Positions 14,934-23,193 of a stretch of DNA of 35,885 nt are shown piece by piece; within the stretch, counting starts at the first letter, position 1; each line of letters begins with the position of its first letter. Under the pieces are notes generated by a model, which saw nothing but the letters and a program-made list of their open reading frames with translations, was not told the origin of the DNA and did no database searches. The DNA is from an uncultured Pelagibacteraceae bacterium (GTDB lineage Bacteria > Pseudomonadota > Alphaproteobacteria > Pelagibacterales > Pelagibacteraceae): assembly GCA_902554995.1 (NCBI GenBank), contig CACDQT010000005.1:1-35885 (forward strand). Direction: 5' to 3'. The translations under genes and the position numbers were made by a program.

Positions 14934-17303
14934 ATGAAAGTTTTTAGAGAATTAAAATCAAAAAAAATCTTAAAATCTGTATTAAAAGGTTCTCTTAAAA
15001 CAAATGTATTTTTAATCCTTTTAGGGATTTTTTTTTCTACACTTGCTTTTGCAGCGGCTTTAACGGTTACTTGGTTAGATGGAAGAATACCCAAACATAA
15101 TTCAAGTTGTCAGAATTCTGCTGGAGAGTACACAATGGAAAAAGACTCAACAGAAGATCCTCTTGATGTTGCTTTTAGCACAGATGGATTACAAGTATTT
15201 ACCGCAAACTGGGATATGGAAGATCATCCCAAGCCTACTCCCAACCAATATGGTAATCTTTCTATGAATAGACTTTTGGAGCCGTTTGACGTTTCTAGAT
15301 CCAAAAGAAATATTCTTGGAGATGTCGATTGTAACTTTATTGATTCTTTTAGAGTAGGTGTCTTGGCTGGTGATACATTGAATACTAGATTACGTGCCAT
15401 GGTAGTTGCTGATGAGGGTAGAAAATTTTTTTTCGCCAGTTCAGCTGGAAAAATTTATAGATTTGATTTATCTACACCGAATGAATTTAAAACAGCTACA
15501 TTTGTTGATAGTGTTATTCCTAACGCTGAATTACATAATTTTGCATTTAGTGATGATGGTAAAAAACTTTTTACTATACGTTATACTAGCAATACTCCGT
15601 TAGTAACAACTTATCAATTACCTGGTCCTTACGACATTAGCTCTATTACACAGATACATCAAGTCGATTTAACTGATATTGGTGTTACATTACCAGCTGG
15701 TACTAATTATGGAAGAGATATTGAATTTAGTAAGTCTGGTCATGCAATGTTTGTTTTGATTCAAAACACTGCGGGTAACACCACTGACACATCTGATATC
15801 TATCAATTTACTTTAGAAAAGAAATTTGACGTATCAACAGCTACACTTGTTGGGAACTATGATGTTAATAATTTTGGAAATAAAGCAAGTGGGTTAGGAT
15901 ATCCAGTAGGATTTGTTTTTTCGAATGATGGAATGAAGGTGTTTATTGTAGATATAGCACCTCCTATGAACAGTGTAGACCAAATAAATTCATATCAATT
16001 AGAGTGTCCTTATGGATTAGTAGCTTGTGTATCAGACCCAACTGCAAGTATTGGATCACAGGTTGAATTAGCTAAACAAAATATTGCTTTGAATATCTCT
16101 TCAATTTTTTACAGATTTGAATGGATCAAAAGAAATAGAGATGAAGAAAACTTCACCAGCCACAACATAAACATAAATTATCCAAATCCTTTATTGAAGA
16201 GTTTAGCAATGAGTTTGGAACCAGTTGCTAAAAAAAAGATAGCTACTCTTGTAAGTACCCCAAAAAAAGATCAGAAAAAGTCTAAATGGTCTTTATGGAG
16301 TTTGGCAGATTTATCGTTAAGTCACTTTGATAAACTAGGGTTTGAAAATGAAAAAAATATCAGAAATGAAGGAATAACACTTGGTGCTGATAGAAAATTC
16401 AGTGATAATAAATTTTTTGGTTGGGCAATAAGATATGGCAATGGCAGATCCAACATTGCCCGTTCTCAACAAAATATTCACATGGACTCTTTAACTTTAA
16501 ATTTATATGGCATCATGCCAAAGGATAAAGAAAATTATTTAAATGCAGTTTTAGGCCTAAGTGCACTCAAAATAGATAGTCATTATTTAGGAAAAAAATC
16601 AGGAAAAAGATACGGTAAACAATTGTTTACTGCTATAGATTTTAGAACCAAAAATACCTATGGTAAATTAAATCTAACACCTACAACTAAATTTACTTTT
16701 GGAATTACAAGATTAGGTGAATATACAGATTTTTTAAGTGATGCAATCAATTCACCTACGCAAAACATAAGATACGATGAAGATACGTTTACAACTGGAC
16801 AAATTTCTAGTGGATTTTTATTTGAGGCAGATCAGATAACAATAAATGATAAAACCTTTCAACCGATGGGAGGAATGGAATTTTATTATGATATGTCTCG
16901 TGATATTGACTACAATTATTCCATAGTAGGTTCCAATCAAGTTAATACGGATACAATTGATGGAGCATATCATAGACCAAATTTAAGAACCAGTTTAGGT
17001 TTTGAACTGATTTATCCCGACGGTCTTACTCTATCGCCTATGTATGAAAAAACATTTGCACTTAAAGGATCATTAAATGAGAGTAAAGGTATTACAGAGA
17101 GATTTATAATTAAAATTAGTCGTTCAAAAGAAATGGATGGAAATAATTTTGCCCTAGATTTTGATCCTCTCAGTCAAAATTATGCCAATATCAGCTTCAA
17201 TAAAAATCTTGGTAATCTTAATTTAAAATTAAATTCTAACTATAGTTTATTTGATAAAATTCCAGACTATGGGGCAAGTCTAGAGATTTCTGGAACTTTC
17301 TAG
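14934..17303 (+). CDS. Propeller-passenger autotransporter-like outer-membrane protein 1
   Basis: A 789-residue protein. The N-terminus has a long basic region of about 24 residues before the hydrophobic core (VFLILLGIFFSTLAFAA), like the extended signal peptides of autotransporters. Residues about 60-355 contain five units of about 50 residues with the pattern F-S-x-D-G-x-K-x-F ... Y-x-L-x-x-P-[YF]-D-[IV]-S. At the junction are Cys-Pro-Tyr and a second Cys six residues later. A helix follows (GSQVELAKQNIALN, ending FEWIKRNRDE), then a beta barrel from about 450 to the end, starting WSLWSLADLSLS, with LGADRKF and a terminal ISGTF. The last Phe fits BAM recognition. The passenger is probably exposed on the surface. 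First of three tandem paralogues; ligand unknown. Confidence 0.78.
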   Translation: MKVFRELKSKKILKSVLKGSLKTNVFLILLGIFFSTLAFAAALTVTWLDGRIPKHNSSCQNSAGEYTMEKDSTEDPLDVAFSTDGLQVFTANWDMEDHPKPTPNQYGNLSMNRLLEPFDVSRSKRNILGDVDCNFIDSFRVGVLAGDTLNTRLRAMVVADEGRKFFFASSAGKIYRFDLSTPNEFKTATFVDSVIPNAELHNFAFSDDGKKLFTIRYTSNTPLVTTYQLPGPYDISSITQIHQVDLTDIGVTLPAGTNYGRDIEFSKSGHAMFVLIQNTAGNTTDTSDIYQFTLEKKFDVSTATLVGNYDVNNFGNKASGLGYPVGFVFSNDGMKVFIVDIAPPMNSVDQINSYQLECPYGLVACVSDPTASIGSQVELAKQNIALNISSIFYRFEWIKRNRDEENFTSHNININYPNPLLKSLAMSLEPVAKKKIATLVSTPKKDQKKSKWSLWSLADLSLSHFDKLGFENEKNIRNEGITLGADRKFSDNKFFGWAIRYGNGRSNIARSQQNIHMDSLTLNLYGIMPKDKENYLNAVLGLSALKIDSHYLGKKSGKRYGKQLFTAIDFRTKNTYGKLNLTPTTKFTFGITRLGEYTDFLSDAINSPTQNIRYDEDTFTTGQISSGFLFEADQITINDKTFQPMGGMEFYYDMSRDIDYNYSIVGSNQVNTDTIDGAYHRPNLRTSLGFELIYPDGLTLSPMYEKTFALKGSLNESKGITERFIIKISRSKEMDGNNFALDFDPLSQNYANISFNKNLGNLNLKLNSNYSLFDKIPDYGASLEISGTF

Positions 17304-17395
17304 TTTAAAAGCGAATAACCAAAATATTACTTAAAAAAAATAATCATTTTTATGGTATAGAAATTAATATTTTTTTAAAGAAAGACTTTTAACTT

Positions 17396-17426
17396 TTGAC
17401 TTTATTGATATTTTTTAAATTATAAT
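17396..17426 (+). promoter_or_regulatory. Promoter of autotransporter 2, near-leaderless
   Basis: TTGACT (17396-17401) and a perfect TATAAT (17421-17426) separated by 19 bases, a little long. The predicted start lies about at the ATG at 17434. No Shine-Dalgarno is present between the -10 and the ATG. Confidence 0.55.
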
Positions 17427-17433
17427 ATGAGTT

Positions 17434-19641
17434 ATGCAAAAAATAATAAATGGTCTAATATTATTTTTACTTGTATTTCAATTTACACATTTGAAAGCAG
17501 AAGTTAAACCAACTTTTGTACGCTCAGCAGACACTACTAATGTAAATCAAGCGATTGGAGTAACTTTAACTCCAGATGGAACCAGAATACACTTTTCTCA
17601 GTATGGAACTTCGCCTGTTATAACCCAGTATGATTTAAGTATTCCATTTAATGTGTCATCAATAGATACTGCTTCAATAGTTACTTTAAATGTAAATAGT
17701 GGCGATAGTGGTGATTTTTTAGTAAGTAATCGATTGGAAGGTCACACATTTAATAGCGATGGTACAAAACTATATGCAATAGATATGGCTGGGAATATGA
17801 ATGTCCATAGTTTATCGACTCCTTATGATATATCTAATTTTTCAAAAGATGCAGATGATGGGGTAGATTGGGCAACCTTTGCAGCTGGTGAAGGTGGCTC
17901 GGATAGTGCTCGTAGGTCTCATGGTATACGTTTTAATAACGATGGAACAAAAATGTTCTTGATGGATGTCAACGGTACAGTTGGTATTGCTGAATTTAAT
18001 CTAAGCACTCCCTTTTTGCCAGGTTCAGCAAGTTTTGGAAATTTTTTTGCAATAACCGAAAATTCTGCAACAATACAAGATTTTGATTTTGATGATGATG
18101 GTACAAGAATGTATGTTATTGAGTCAAACGAAGCATCAACAAATAATAAGATTTATGTTTATAAGTTAAGTACTGGTTTTGATACTTCAACAGCAACTTT
18201 CGTTGGAAGTGTAGCGAATGTTTTTAGTGCTGCAGGAGCTGATGGATCAGCAGGAGGTATGCGTTTTGCGAAAAATGGTATGAAATTTTATCAGGTTACT
18301 TGGGCTAGTACCTTAAAGAATAAAGTTTTTGAGTATGATCTAAGTTGCCCTTTTGGAATTGTAATTTGTGAAGCAGATGTTGCTACAGCAATAGGGGCTC
18401 AAGCGGAAATTGCTAAAAATATAATTTATCAAAATTCAAATACAATTTTCAAAAGATTCGATTGGTTACGTAGAAATGAGGAAAAAAGAAATTTAAACAG
18501 TCATAATATTAAACTAGATATCAATAATCCAATTTTAGCTTCATTTAAGCATAAGTTAGAGAACTCTTTAAAACATAATTTAGAAAACTCACTTAATAAT
18601 AATCAATTTATTCATGCATCCTTAAAAGATAAAAATCCTTTTAAGAATATGAGGAATTGGTCTCACTGGTCTCACGTTGATATTTCATTTGGCAGAGTAG
18701 GAGAAAAAGGTTTCATTAAACCAAAAGACATTAGAACAAGAGGTATTATGTTTGGAGCTGATAAATTAATTGATAATAAAATTTTTGGCTTAGCTTTTCG
18801 ATATGGCAATGATGATGTCAAAATTGATACTGGTTTAGGAAGTAAATTAGACGCCCAAGCATATACTTTAAATATGTATGGAAGTTTACCTCTAGATGGA
18901 AAATCAAATCTTAATACTCTAATTGGTGCAAGCTTTTTAAGCATTGATCAATTAGTTAAAAATACAGTTACAGGAGAAAGATACGGCAGACAAATTTTTA
19001 CGTCAATGATTTATGAAAATGAAAACGAATATACTAGACATAATTTAACTCCATTTGGTAAATTTGAGATTGGTATTACCCAACTTTCAGAGTATACGGA
19101 TTTCGGTACTTCCGCCACAAACAGCGTAGATGTTCATGAAAGACTGACTTTTAAAACTGGAAATGCTTCGGGGGGTTTTAAGTTTGATGACACTGTATAT
19201 CTAGATAATAAAACTCTAAACAGAAATGGTTTTGTAGAATATATTTTTGATTTAACTCCAGATATTGATCATTTTTATAAAAATCACATTGACAATACAA
19301 CAGTAAGAAAAACTATAAAAAAACATTCTTTGCATAATATTAGGGGAAATATTGGGTTCGAATATATGAATGTAAATGGATACACTTTTGCAATAAACTA
19401 TGAAAGATTCCAAAGTCTTAGTAATAGTGCTTACTCAGATAGTTTATTATTTAAATTAGGAAAAAAACAAGTTAATCAAGCTAATTTTGATGTGATTTAT
19501 GATCCTACAAATAATAATAATACTGAGATTAGTTATTTAAAAAACTTTGGTAATTTTAAACTAAAAATAGATACTGATTATAGTCTATTTAGTAAAATCC
19601 CCGATTATGGTGCAAATTTAGAAATTTCTGGTACATTTTAA
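17434..19641 (+). CDS. Propeller-passenger autotransporter-like outer-membrane protein 2
   Basis: A 735-residue paralogue of the preceding gene. It has a standard signal peptide (MQKIINGLILFLLVFQFTHLKA). Five propeller-like units span about 35-305 (for example FNNDGTKMFLMDVNGTVG and FDDDGTRMYVIES). The junction has a CPF motif and a second Cys six residues on, then the helix AEIAKNIIYQNSNTIFKRF and WLRRNEEKRN. A Lys/Asn-rich linker contains a short internal repeat (KHKLENSLKHNLENSLNNN). The barrel starts near 408 (WSHWSHVDISFGRV) and ends in LEISGTF. The last 30 residues nearly match autotransporter 1 (YSLF-KIPDYGA-LEISGTF), indicating a fairly recent duplication or gene conversion of that end. 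Separate promoters upstream suggest individual expression. Confidence 0.78.
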   Translation: MQKIINGLILFLLVFQFTHLKAEVKPTFVRSADTTNVNQAIGVTLTPDGTRIHFSQYGTSPVITQYDLSIPFNVSSIDTASIVTLNVNSGDSGDFLVSNRLEGHTFNSDGTKLYAIDMAGNMNVHSLSTPYDISNFSKDADDGVDWATFAAGEGGSDSARRSHGIRFNNDGTKMFLMDVNGTVGIAEFNLSTPFLPGSASFGNFFAITENSATIQDFDFDDDGTRMYVIESNEASTNNKIYVYKLSTGFDTSTATFVGSVANVFSAAGADGSAGGMRFAKNGMKFYQVTWASTLKNKVFEYDLSCPFGIVICEADVATAIGAQAEIAKNIIYQNSNTIFKRFDWLRRNEEKRNLNSHNIKLDINNPILASFKHKLENSLKHNLENSLNNNQFIHASLKDKNPFKNMRNWSHWSHVDISFGRVGEKGFIKPKDIRTRGIMFGADKLIDNKIFGLAFRYGNDDVKIDTGLGSKLDAQAYTLNMYGSLPLDGKSNLNTLIGASFLSIDQLVKNTVTGERYGRQIFTSMIYENENEYTRHNLTPFGKFEIGITQLSEYTDFGTSATNSVDVHERLTFKTGNASGGFKFDDTVYLDNKTLNRNGFVEYIFDLTPDIDHFYKNHIDNTTVRKTIKKHSLHNIRGNIGFEYMNVNGYTFAINYERFQSLSNSAYSDSLLFKLGKKQVNQANFDVIYDPTNNNNTEISYLKNFGNFKLKIDTDYSLFSKIPDYGANLEISGTF

Positions 19642-19667
19642 TATTTTCAAATTTCAAATATATTTTT

Positions 19668-19673
19668 TATAAA
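19668..19673 (+). promoter_or_regulatory. Candidate -10 box of autotransporter 3, near-leaderless
   Basis: TATAAA ends 6 bases before the ATG at 19680, which places the expected transcription start at or beside the start codon. The -35 is weak (TTTCAA, 19645-19650, 17-base spacer). The spacer from the previous gene is only 38 bases. Confidence 0.4.
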
Positions 19674-19679
19674 GTGATT

Positions 19680-21809
19680 ATGAAAAAAAATAAAATCTAC
19701 ATATTTTTATTTTATTTTTTGACTCTAATAACTTATTTTTTTTCTCAAAACGCGTATGCGAATTTTATAGCAAGTGGTGACACACTTTCTACTTCCAACT
19801 ATGAAATACGAAGATTCGATACTTCAGCTCAAACAACCGATCCTAGAGATATTACATTTAGTAATGATGGAAAAAAAATGTTTACGGTTGAACAACAAAC
19901 AAGAAGTGTATTTGAATATATTTTATCAACACCTTACAACATATCGACAGCTTCTTTTGTCCAAAGCCTATCAGTTAGTGGTCAATCTAGTAAACCTTTT
20001 AAAGTTAAGTTTAACAATGATGGATCAAAAATGTTTATTGCTGGAAGAGGAGAAAGAAAAGTATTTGAATACTCGCTCTCTACAAATTTCGATATATCAT
20101 CGGCATCAGTAACGTATACTGGAAATTTTATTGATGTTTCACCGCAACTTACTAGCTTTTTAAATGGTCTAACTTTTAGTCCTGATGGCAAAATTATGAT
20201 TATTACTGAGCAAGCGTTTGGCTTGCATCAATATTCATTAAACAAAAGTTTTGATCTTTCGGGTGGAGCTAATTTTATAAGATCTGCTGCAGTGACAACA
20301 CTTTTGAATGGATCTACACATAATGGTATAGTGTTCAATCAAAGTGGTACAAGATTGTTTATGGTAGACTCACAAGTAAATGCTGTTAATCAATATACTT
20401 TATCTGAGGGTTTTAATATTGCGACAGCTTCTTTTGATGGTGGTGCAAGGGATACCGAGACTGACGCCAGTAGTATAGACTTTAGTCCCTCCGGGTTAAG
20501 AATGTATGTTGCAGGAATTGATGATTTAGTTAAAGAGTATCACTTACCTTGTCCGTTCAATCTTTTTGCTGGAAAATGTACAGAGATCACTGAAGGAGAT
20601 AGAAGAGGAGTGGCTGAAGCTCAAGTTAATATTGCAAACAGAACAATTGAACACTCAACAGACACAGCGCTCAATCGTTTAAAATGGATTAGACGAAATA
20701 AAGATCTTCAAGATTTAAGCTTTAGAAATATTAAACTTAATTTTTCTAATGAAATGTTAGCTTCTCTAGCTGAGGCTATTCAAGTTTCAACATCTCCTAA
20801 AGAAAAAAGTAAAAACAAAGATATCTTTTATTGGTCTGAGGGAAGTTTAGCTTTTGGTAAAGTTCGAGAAACCGATACTTCATCTAAGAAAAAAATCTAT
20901 ACCGATGGTATCACCATTGGTGCTGACAAGTTTACTGATGATGGAGAGATTAAGGGGCTAGCGTTTAGATATAGTGAAAATGACGTGAAAGTTGGTATTG
21001 ATGGAAGCAGGTTAGATACAGATACTTACAATTTAACCTATTATTCAACTACTCCAGTAAAAGATGACAATAGATTTTTAGATGCGGTTGTTGGTATTGG
21101 TGCACTTTATTCAGATATCTCAAGTGTTTTAGATGGAAATAAATTAATTGGAAATAGAAATGGTAAACAAATTTATGGAACTTTAAAATTGAAAGAGGAA
21201 ATTAAAAAAGATGAGCTTACCTTAATTCCTGCTGCTCAAATTGATTTAGGTTATACATTGTTGAGTAGCTATTCAGAAAGTGGAAAAACTGCAATGAGAT
21301 TTGATAAACAAAGTATTCAGTCAAGAAATTTAAGATTATCTCTAGCTTCAGTTGAAACATTAAATAATAAAAAATATAAAATGAAAAGACATGGTAAGAT
21401 TGAATATCAAGCCAACTTACATCGATCATCTAACATCAAGTATTCCTACATGAGTGATAGCTCAACTAAATATGATACCGAATTAAATTCTGGAGCATTA
21501 CATAATATTAATGGTGAATTAGGTGTTGATATTATTTATGATAATAACTTTAGTTTATTTTTTATTGTTGAACACAATTATAAACATAGAGTTGGTTATA
21601 CAAATAAAATTCATCTAGCAATAGGTTATCTACCACAAAAAAATTCTAATTTTGCTTTTAAAATTGAAGGTGATGACATTTTAAAATCAAAATATATTTA
21701 TACTAAAAATGTTAATGGTTTGGATATTGATTTTTATTTACTAAATAATAATGCAATGCGACCTGAAACATTTGATGAAATCGCTTTGAATTTAAGAAAA
21801 GTTTTTTAA
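19680..21809 (+). CDS. Propeller-passenger autotransporter-like outer-membrane protein 3
   Basis: A 709-residue paralogue. The ATG at 19680 is chosen over an in-frame GTG six bases upstream because it lies at the expected transcription start and gives a normal signal peptide (MKKNKIYIFLFYF, ending near NAYANF). Five units span about 50-285, such as ITFSNDGKKMFTVEQQT and FNNDGSKMFIAGRGERK, each ending in a Y-x-L-S-T-x-[FY]-[ND]-I-[SA]-[ST]-A-S string. The junction has a CPF and a Cys eight residues later. The helix reads EAQVNIANRTIEHS and LKWIRRNKDLQDL. The barrel runs from about 382 (FYWSEGSLAFGKV, then IGADKFTDDGEI) to a terminal NLRKVF. It is more diverged than copies 1 and 2 at the C-terminus but keeps the final Phe. 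It converges on the glutaredoxin gene with a 5-base gap. Confidence 0.78.
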   Translation: MKKNKIYIFLFYFLTLITYFFSQNAYANFIASGDTLSTSNYEIRRFDTSAQTTDPRDITFSNDGKKMFTVEQQTRSVFEYILSTPYNISTASFVQSLSVSGQSSKPFKVKFNNDGSKMFIAGRGERKVFEYSLSTNFDISSASVTYTGNFIDVSPQLTSFLNGLTFSPDGKIMIITEQAFGLHQYSLNKSFDLSGGANFIRSAAVTTLLNGSTHNGIVFNQSGTRLFMVDSQVNAVNQYTLSEGFNIATASFDGGARDTETDASSIDFSPSGLRMYVAGIDDLVKEYHLPCPFNLFAGKCTEITEGDRRGVAEAQVNIANRTIEHSTDTALNRLKWIRRNKDLQDLSFRNIKLNFSNEMLASLAEAIQVSTSPKEKSKNKDIFYWSEGSLAFGKVRETDTSSKKKIYTDGITIGADKFTDDGEIKGLAFRYSENDVKVGIDGSRLDTDTYNLTYYSTTPVKDDNRFLDAVVGIGALYSDISSVLDGNKLIGNRNGKQIYGTLKLKEEIKKDELTLIPAAQIDLGYTLLSSYSESGKTAMRFDKQSIQSRNLRLSLASVETLNNKKYKMKRHGKIEYQANLHRSSNIKYSYMSDSSTKYDTELNSGALHNINGELGVDIIYDNNFSLFFIVEHNYKHRVGYTNKIHLAIGYLPQKNSNFAFKIEGDDILKSKYIYTKNVNGLDIDFYLLNNNAMRPETFDEIALNLRKVF

Positions 21810-21814
21810 ATATA

Positions 21815-22069
21815 TTATTTTAAAAGCTCTTGAAGTTTATTTTCTTTTTCTAACGCTCTAACCTCATCATAACCACCAATGTGTTGGTCATCAAAAAATA
21901 TTTGAGGAATAGTTCTTTTACCATTTGCTTTTTGAATCATTTCATCTTTTGCACCTTCAACCTTTGCAACATTAATTTCTTCATAAGTTGCATTATTTCT
22001 TGTGAGTAATCTTTTAGCAGCTTCACAATAATTACACATTGGACCAGTATAGATTGTAATTTTTTTCAT
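21815..22069 (-). CDS. grxC: Glutaredoxin 3
   Basis: An 84-residue dithiol glutaredoxin. The active site is CNYC (Cys12, Cys15) instead of the usual CPYC. The cis-proline motif TIPQIF and the GGYDE glutathione-binding turn are present, and the length fits Grx3. It reduces disulfides and glutathionylated proteins in the cytoplasm. It is 3 bases downstream of the DUF2805-type gene, probably in one operon. The Pro-to-Asn change inside the active site could shift redox potential. Confidence 0.92.
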   Translation of the reverse strand: MKKITIYTGPMCNYCEAAKRLLTRNNATYEEINVAKVEGAKDEMIQKANGKRTIPQIFFDDQHIGGYDEVRALEKENKLQELLK

Positions 22070-22072
22070 AAG

Positions 22073-22369
22073 TTATAGATAATCACCTTTTTTTATTTTA
22101 CTAGTTATTTGTTTTCTTGAATATTCAAATTTTTTTCTGTGTTTGATACTTTTTTGATGAACTCTTTTTCTCCATAATCTAAATGAGGATGGTTTGAGAG
22201 ATTTTCTCATTATCTTAATAACATCAGATTCCCGGTAACCAGTTTTTTTTTCGATATCTTCAAAAGTGATCCTATCGGCCCAAGCTGCCCAGATGACCCA
22301 ATCTGGATCTTCATGATTTGGCTCAGGATTTTTGACGCGGGTAATTGGCCTGTGACCTTTTTTTTTCAT
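22073..22369 (-). CDS. DUF2805/TIGR03643-family small protein
   Basis: A 98-residue protein when started at the ATG at 22369, which has an AAAGGA ribosome site close upstream; an in-frame TTG at 22396 would add 9 unlikely residues. The core WAAWADRITFEDIEKKTGY, then ESDVIKIMRKSLKPSSFRLW and RKRVHQKSIKHRKKF, matches the TIGR03643 / DUF2805 family, which has a helix-turn-helix-like first half and a very basic second half. The function of the family is unknown to me. Nucleic-acid binding is plausible from the charge. It precedes grxC in the same operon. Confidence 0.82.
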   Translation of the reverse strand: MKKKGHRPITRVKNPEPNHEDPDWVIWAAWADRITFEDIEKKTGYRESDVIKIMRKSLKPSSFRLWRKRVHQKSIKHRKKFEYSRKQITSKIKKGDYL

Positions 22370-22433
22370 AAATCCTTTATATTTGAAAAAAATCAATAAT
22401 GCATTTTTTTTAGGATCTGTTATAGTGTGATTT

Positions 22434-22480
22434 GATAGTCCTACTTAGCCATCTTTAGCTCCCGGTTTTTTAGGACTATC
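22434..22480 (+). promoter_or_regulatory. Perfect 10-bp hairpin with U-tract abutting the LysE-family start codon
   Basis: GATAGTCCTA (22434-22443) and TAGGACTATC (22471-22480) form a perfect inverted repeat around a 27-base loop. A run of nine T (22481-22489) follows and runs straight into the ATG at 22490. A -10-like TATAGT (22421-22426) lies just before the 5' arm. The only Shine-Dalgarno-like AGGA (22472-22475) lies inside the 3' arm. The element could be an intrinsic terminator ending a tiny RNA, an attenuator, or a translational switch. It does not match a riboswitch class that I recognise. Confidence 0.6.
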
Positions 22481-22489
22481 TTTTTTTTT

Positions 22490-23104
22490 ATGCTCCCCTT
22501 GGATTTTATCCTTTTTTTACAGATCATAATTTTTCTATTCATCACACCAGGTACCCCTCGGATAGTTATTATTTCTTATTCAATGAATTATGGTGTTAAA
22601 AATTGTATTTGGACAGCTCTGGGTGATGTTTCAGCAAATTTATTTCAAGCAACCTTAGTAATTTTTGTTATCGGAACTTTTTTGTCGGATAATCCGAACT
22701 TTTTAAACTTTTTTAAGTGGGTTGGGGTAATTTATTTGATGTATTTAGCTTATGATGTGTACAAATCTTCACCAAAAGATGTAAATTCAAAAATAATTAG
22801 CACCAAAAGTGTTTTTTCTTTTTATAAAGATGGTTTTTTAGTTGCAGGAACAAGTCCTAAGGCATGGTTGTTCTTTCCTTTAATATTTCCCCAGTTTATT
22901 GACTTTAATAACAATTATATTGTTCAATTCTTTATTTTAATAACAACTTATGTTGTTTTAGATTTTGTATCTTTGATTGGTTATGCTTTGCTAGCACAAA
23001 AATTAATTACATGGATCAAAGCAAATCCAAAAACAATTAATACAATCTCAGCGAGTGTTTTAGTAATTATTGCGTTAATTATTATTGTTACACAACAATA
23101 TTAA
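22490..23104 (+). CDS. LysE/RhtB-family amino-acid exporter
   Basis: A 204-residue inner-membrane protein with about six hydrophobic segments. The N-terminus LPLDFILFLQIIIFLFITPG carries the family's T-P-G motif near residue 20. The middle has the LysE-type KWVGVIYLMYLAYDVYKS and, further on, GTSPKAWLFFPLIFPQF. LysE-family proteins export amino acids or related compounds by proton antiport; the substrate cannot be read here. The start sits at the family-typical position, yet there is no free ribosome site: the hairpin and T-run end at the ATG. It lies upstream of the large Liv array but has no overlap with it. Confidence 0.85.
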   Translation: MLPLDFILFLQIIIFLFITPGTPRIVIISYSMNYGVKNCIWTALGDVSANLFQATLVIFVIGTFLSDNPNFLNFFKWVGVIYLMYLAYDVYKSSPKDVNSKIISTKSVFSFYKDGFLVAGTSPKAWLFFPLIFPQFIDFNNNYIVQFFILITTYVVLDFVSLIGYALLAQKLITWIKANPKTINTISASVLVIIALIIIVTQQY

Positions 23105-23129
23105 ACATATCCAAAGTTGTTTTTGCCTC

Positions 23130-23158
23130 TTGCAATAAAACAAAATTATTTATTTAAT
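23130..23158 (+). promoter_or_regulatory. Candidate promoter of the first substrate-binding protein gene
   Basis: TTGCAA (23130-23135), a 17-base spacer and TTTAAT (23153-23158). A good Shine-Dalgarno (AAGGA, 23183-23187) lies 6 bases before the ATG at 23194. The promoter is plausible but in an AT-rich background. Confidence 0.35.
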
Positions 23159-23193
23159 TAAGTATTAATTAATTAATAACAAAAGGAAATAAA

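Noticed and set aside
22434-22490. Possible SAM-II/SAM-V-type pseudoknot riboswitch before the LysE-family gene
   Set aside because: The 3' sequence after the stem is a plain T-run and lacks the conserved pseudoknot strand of those classes. The hairpin is kept only as an unclassified element.
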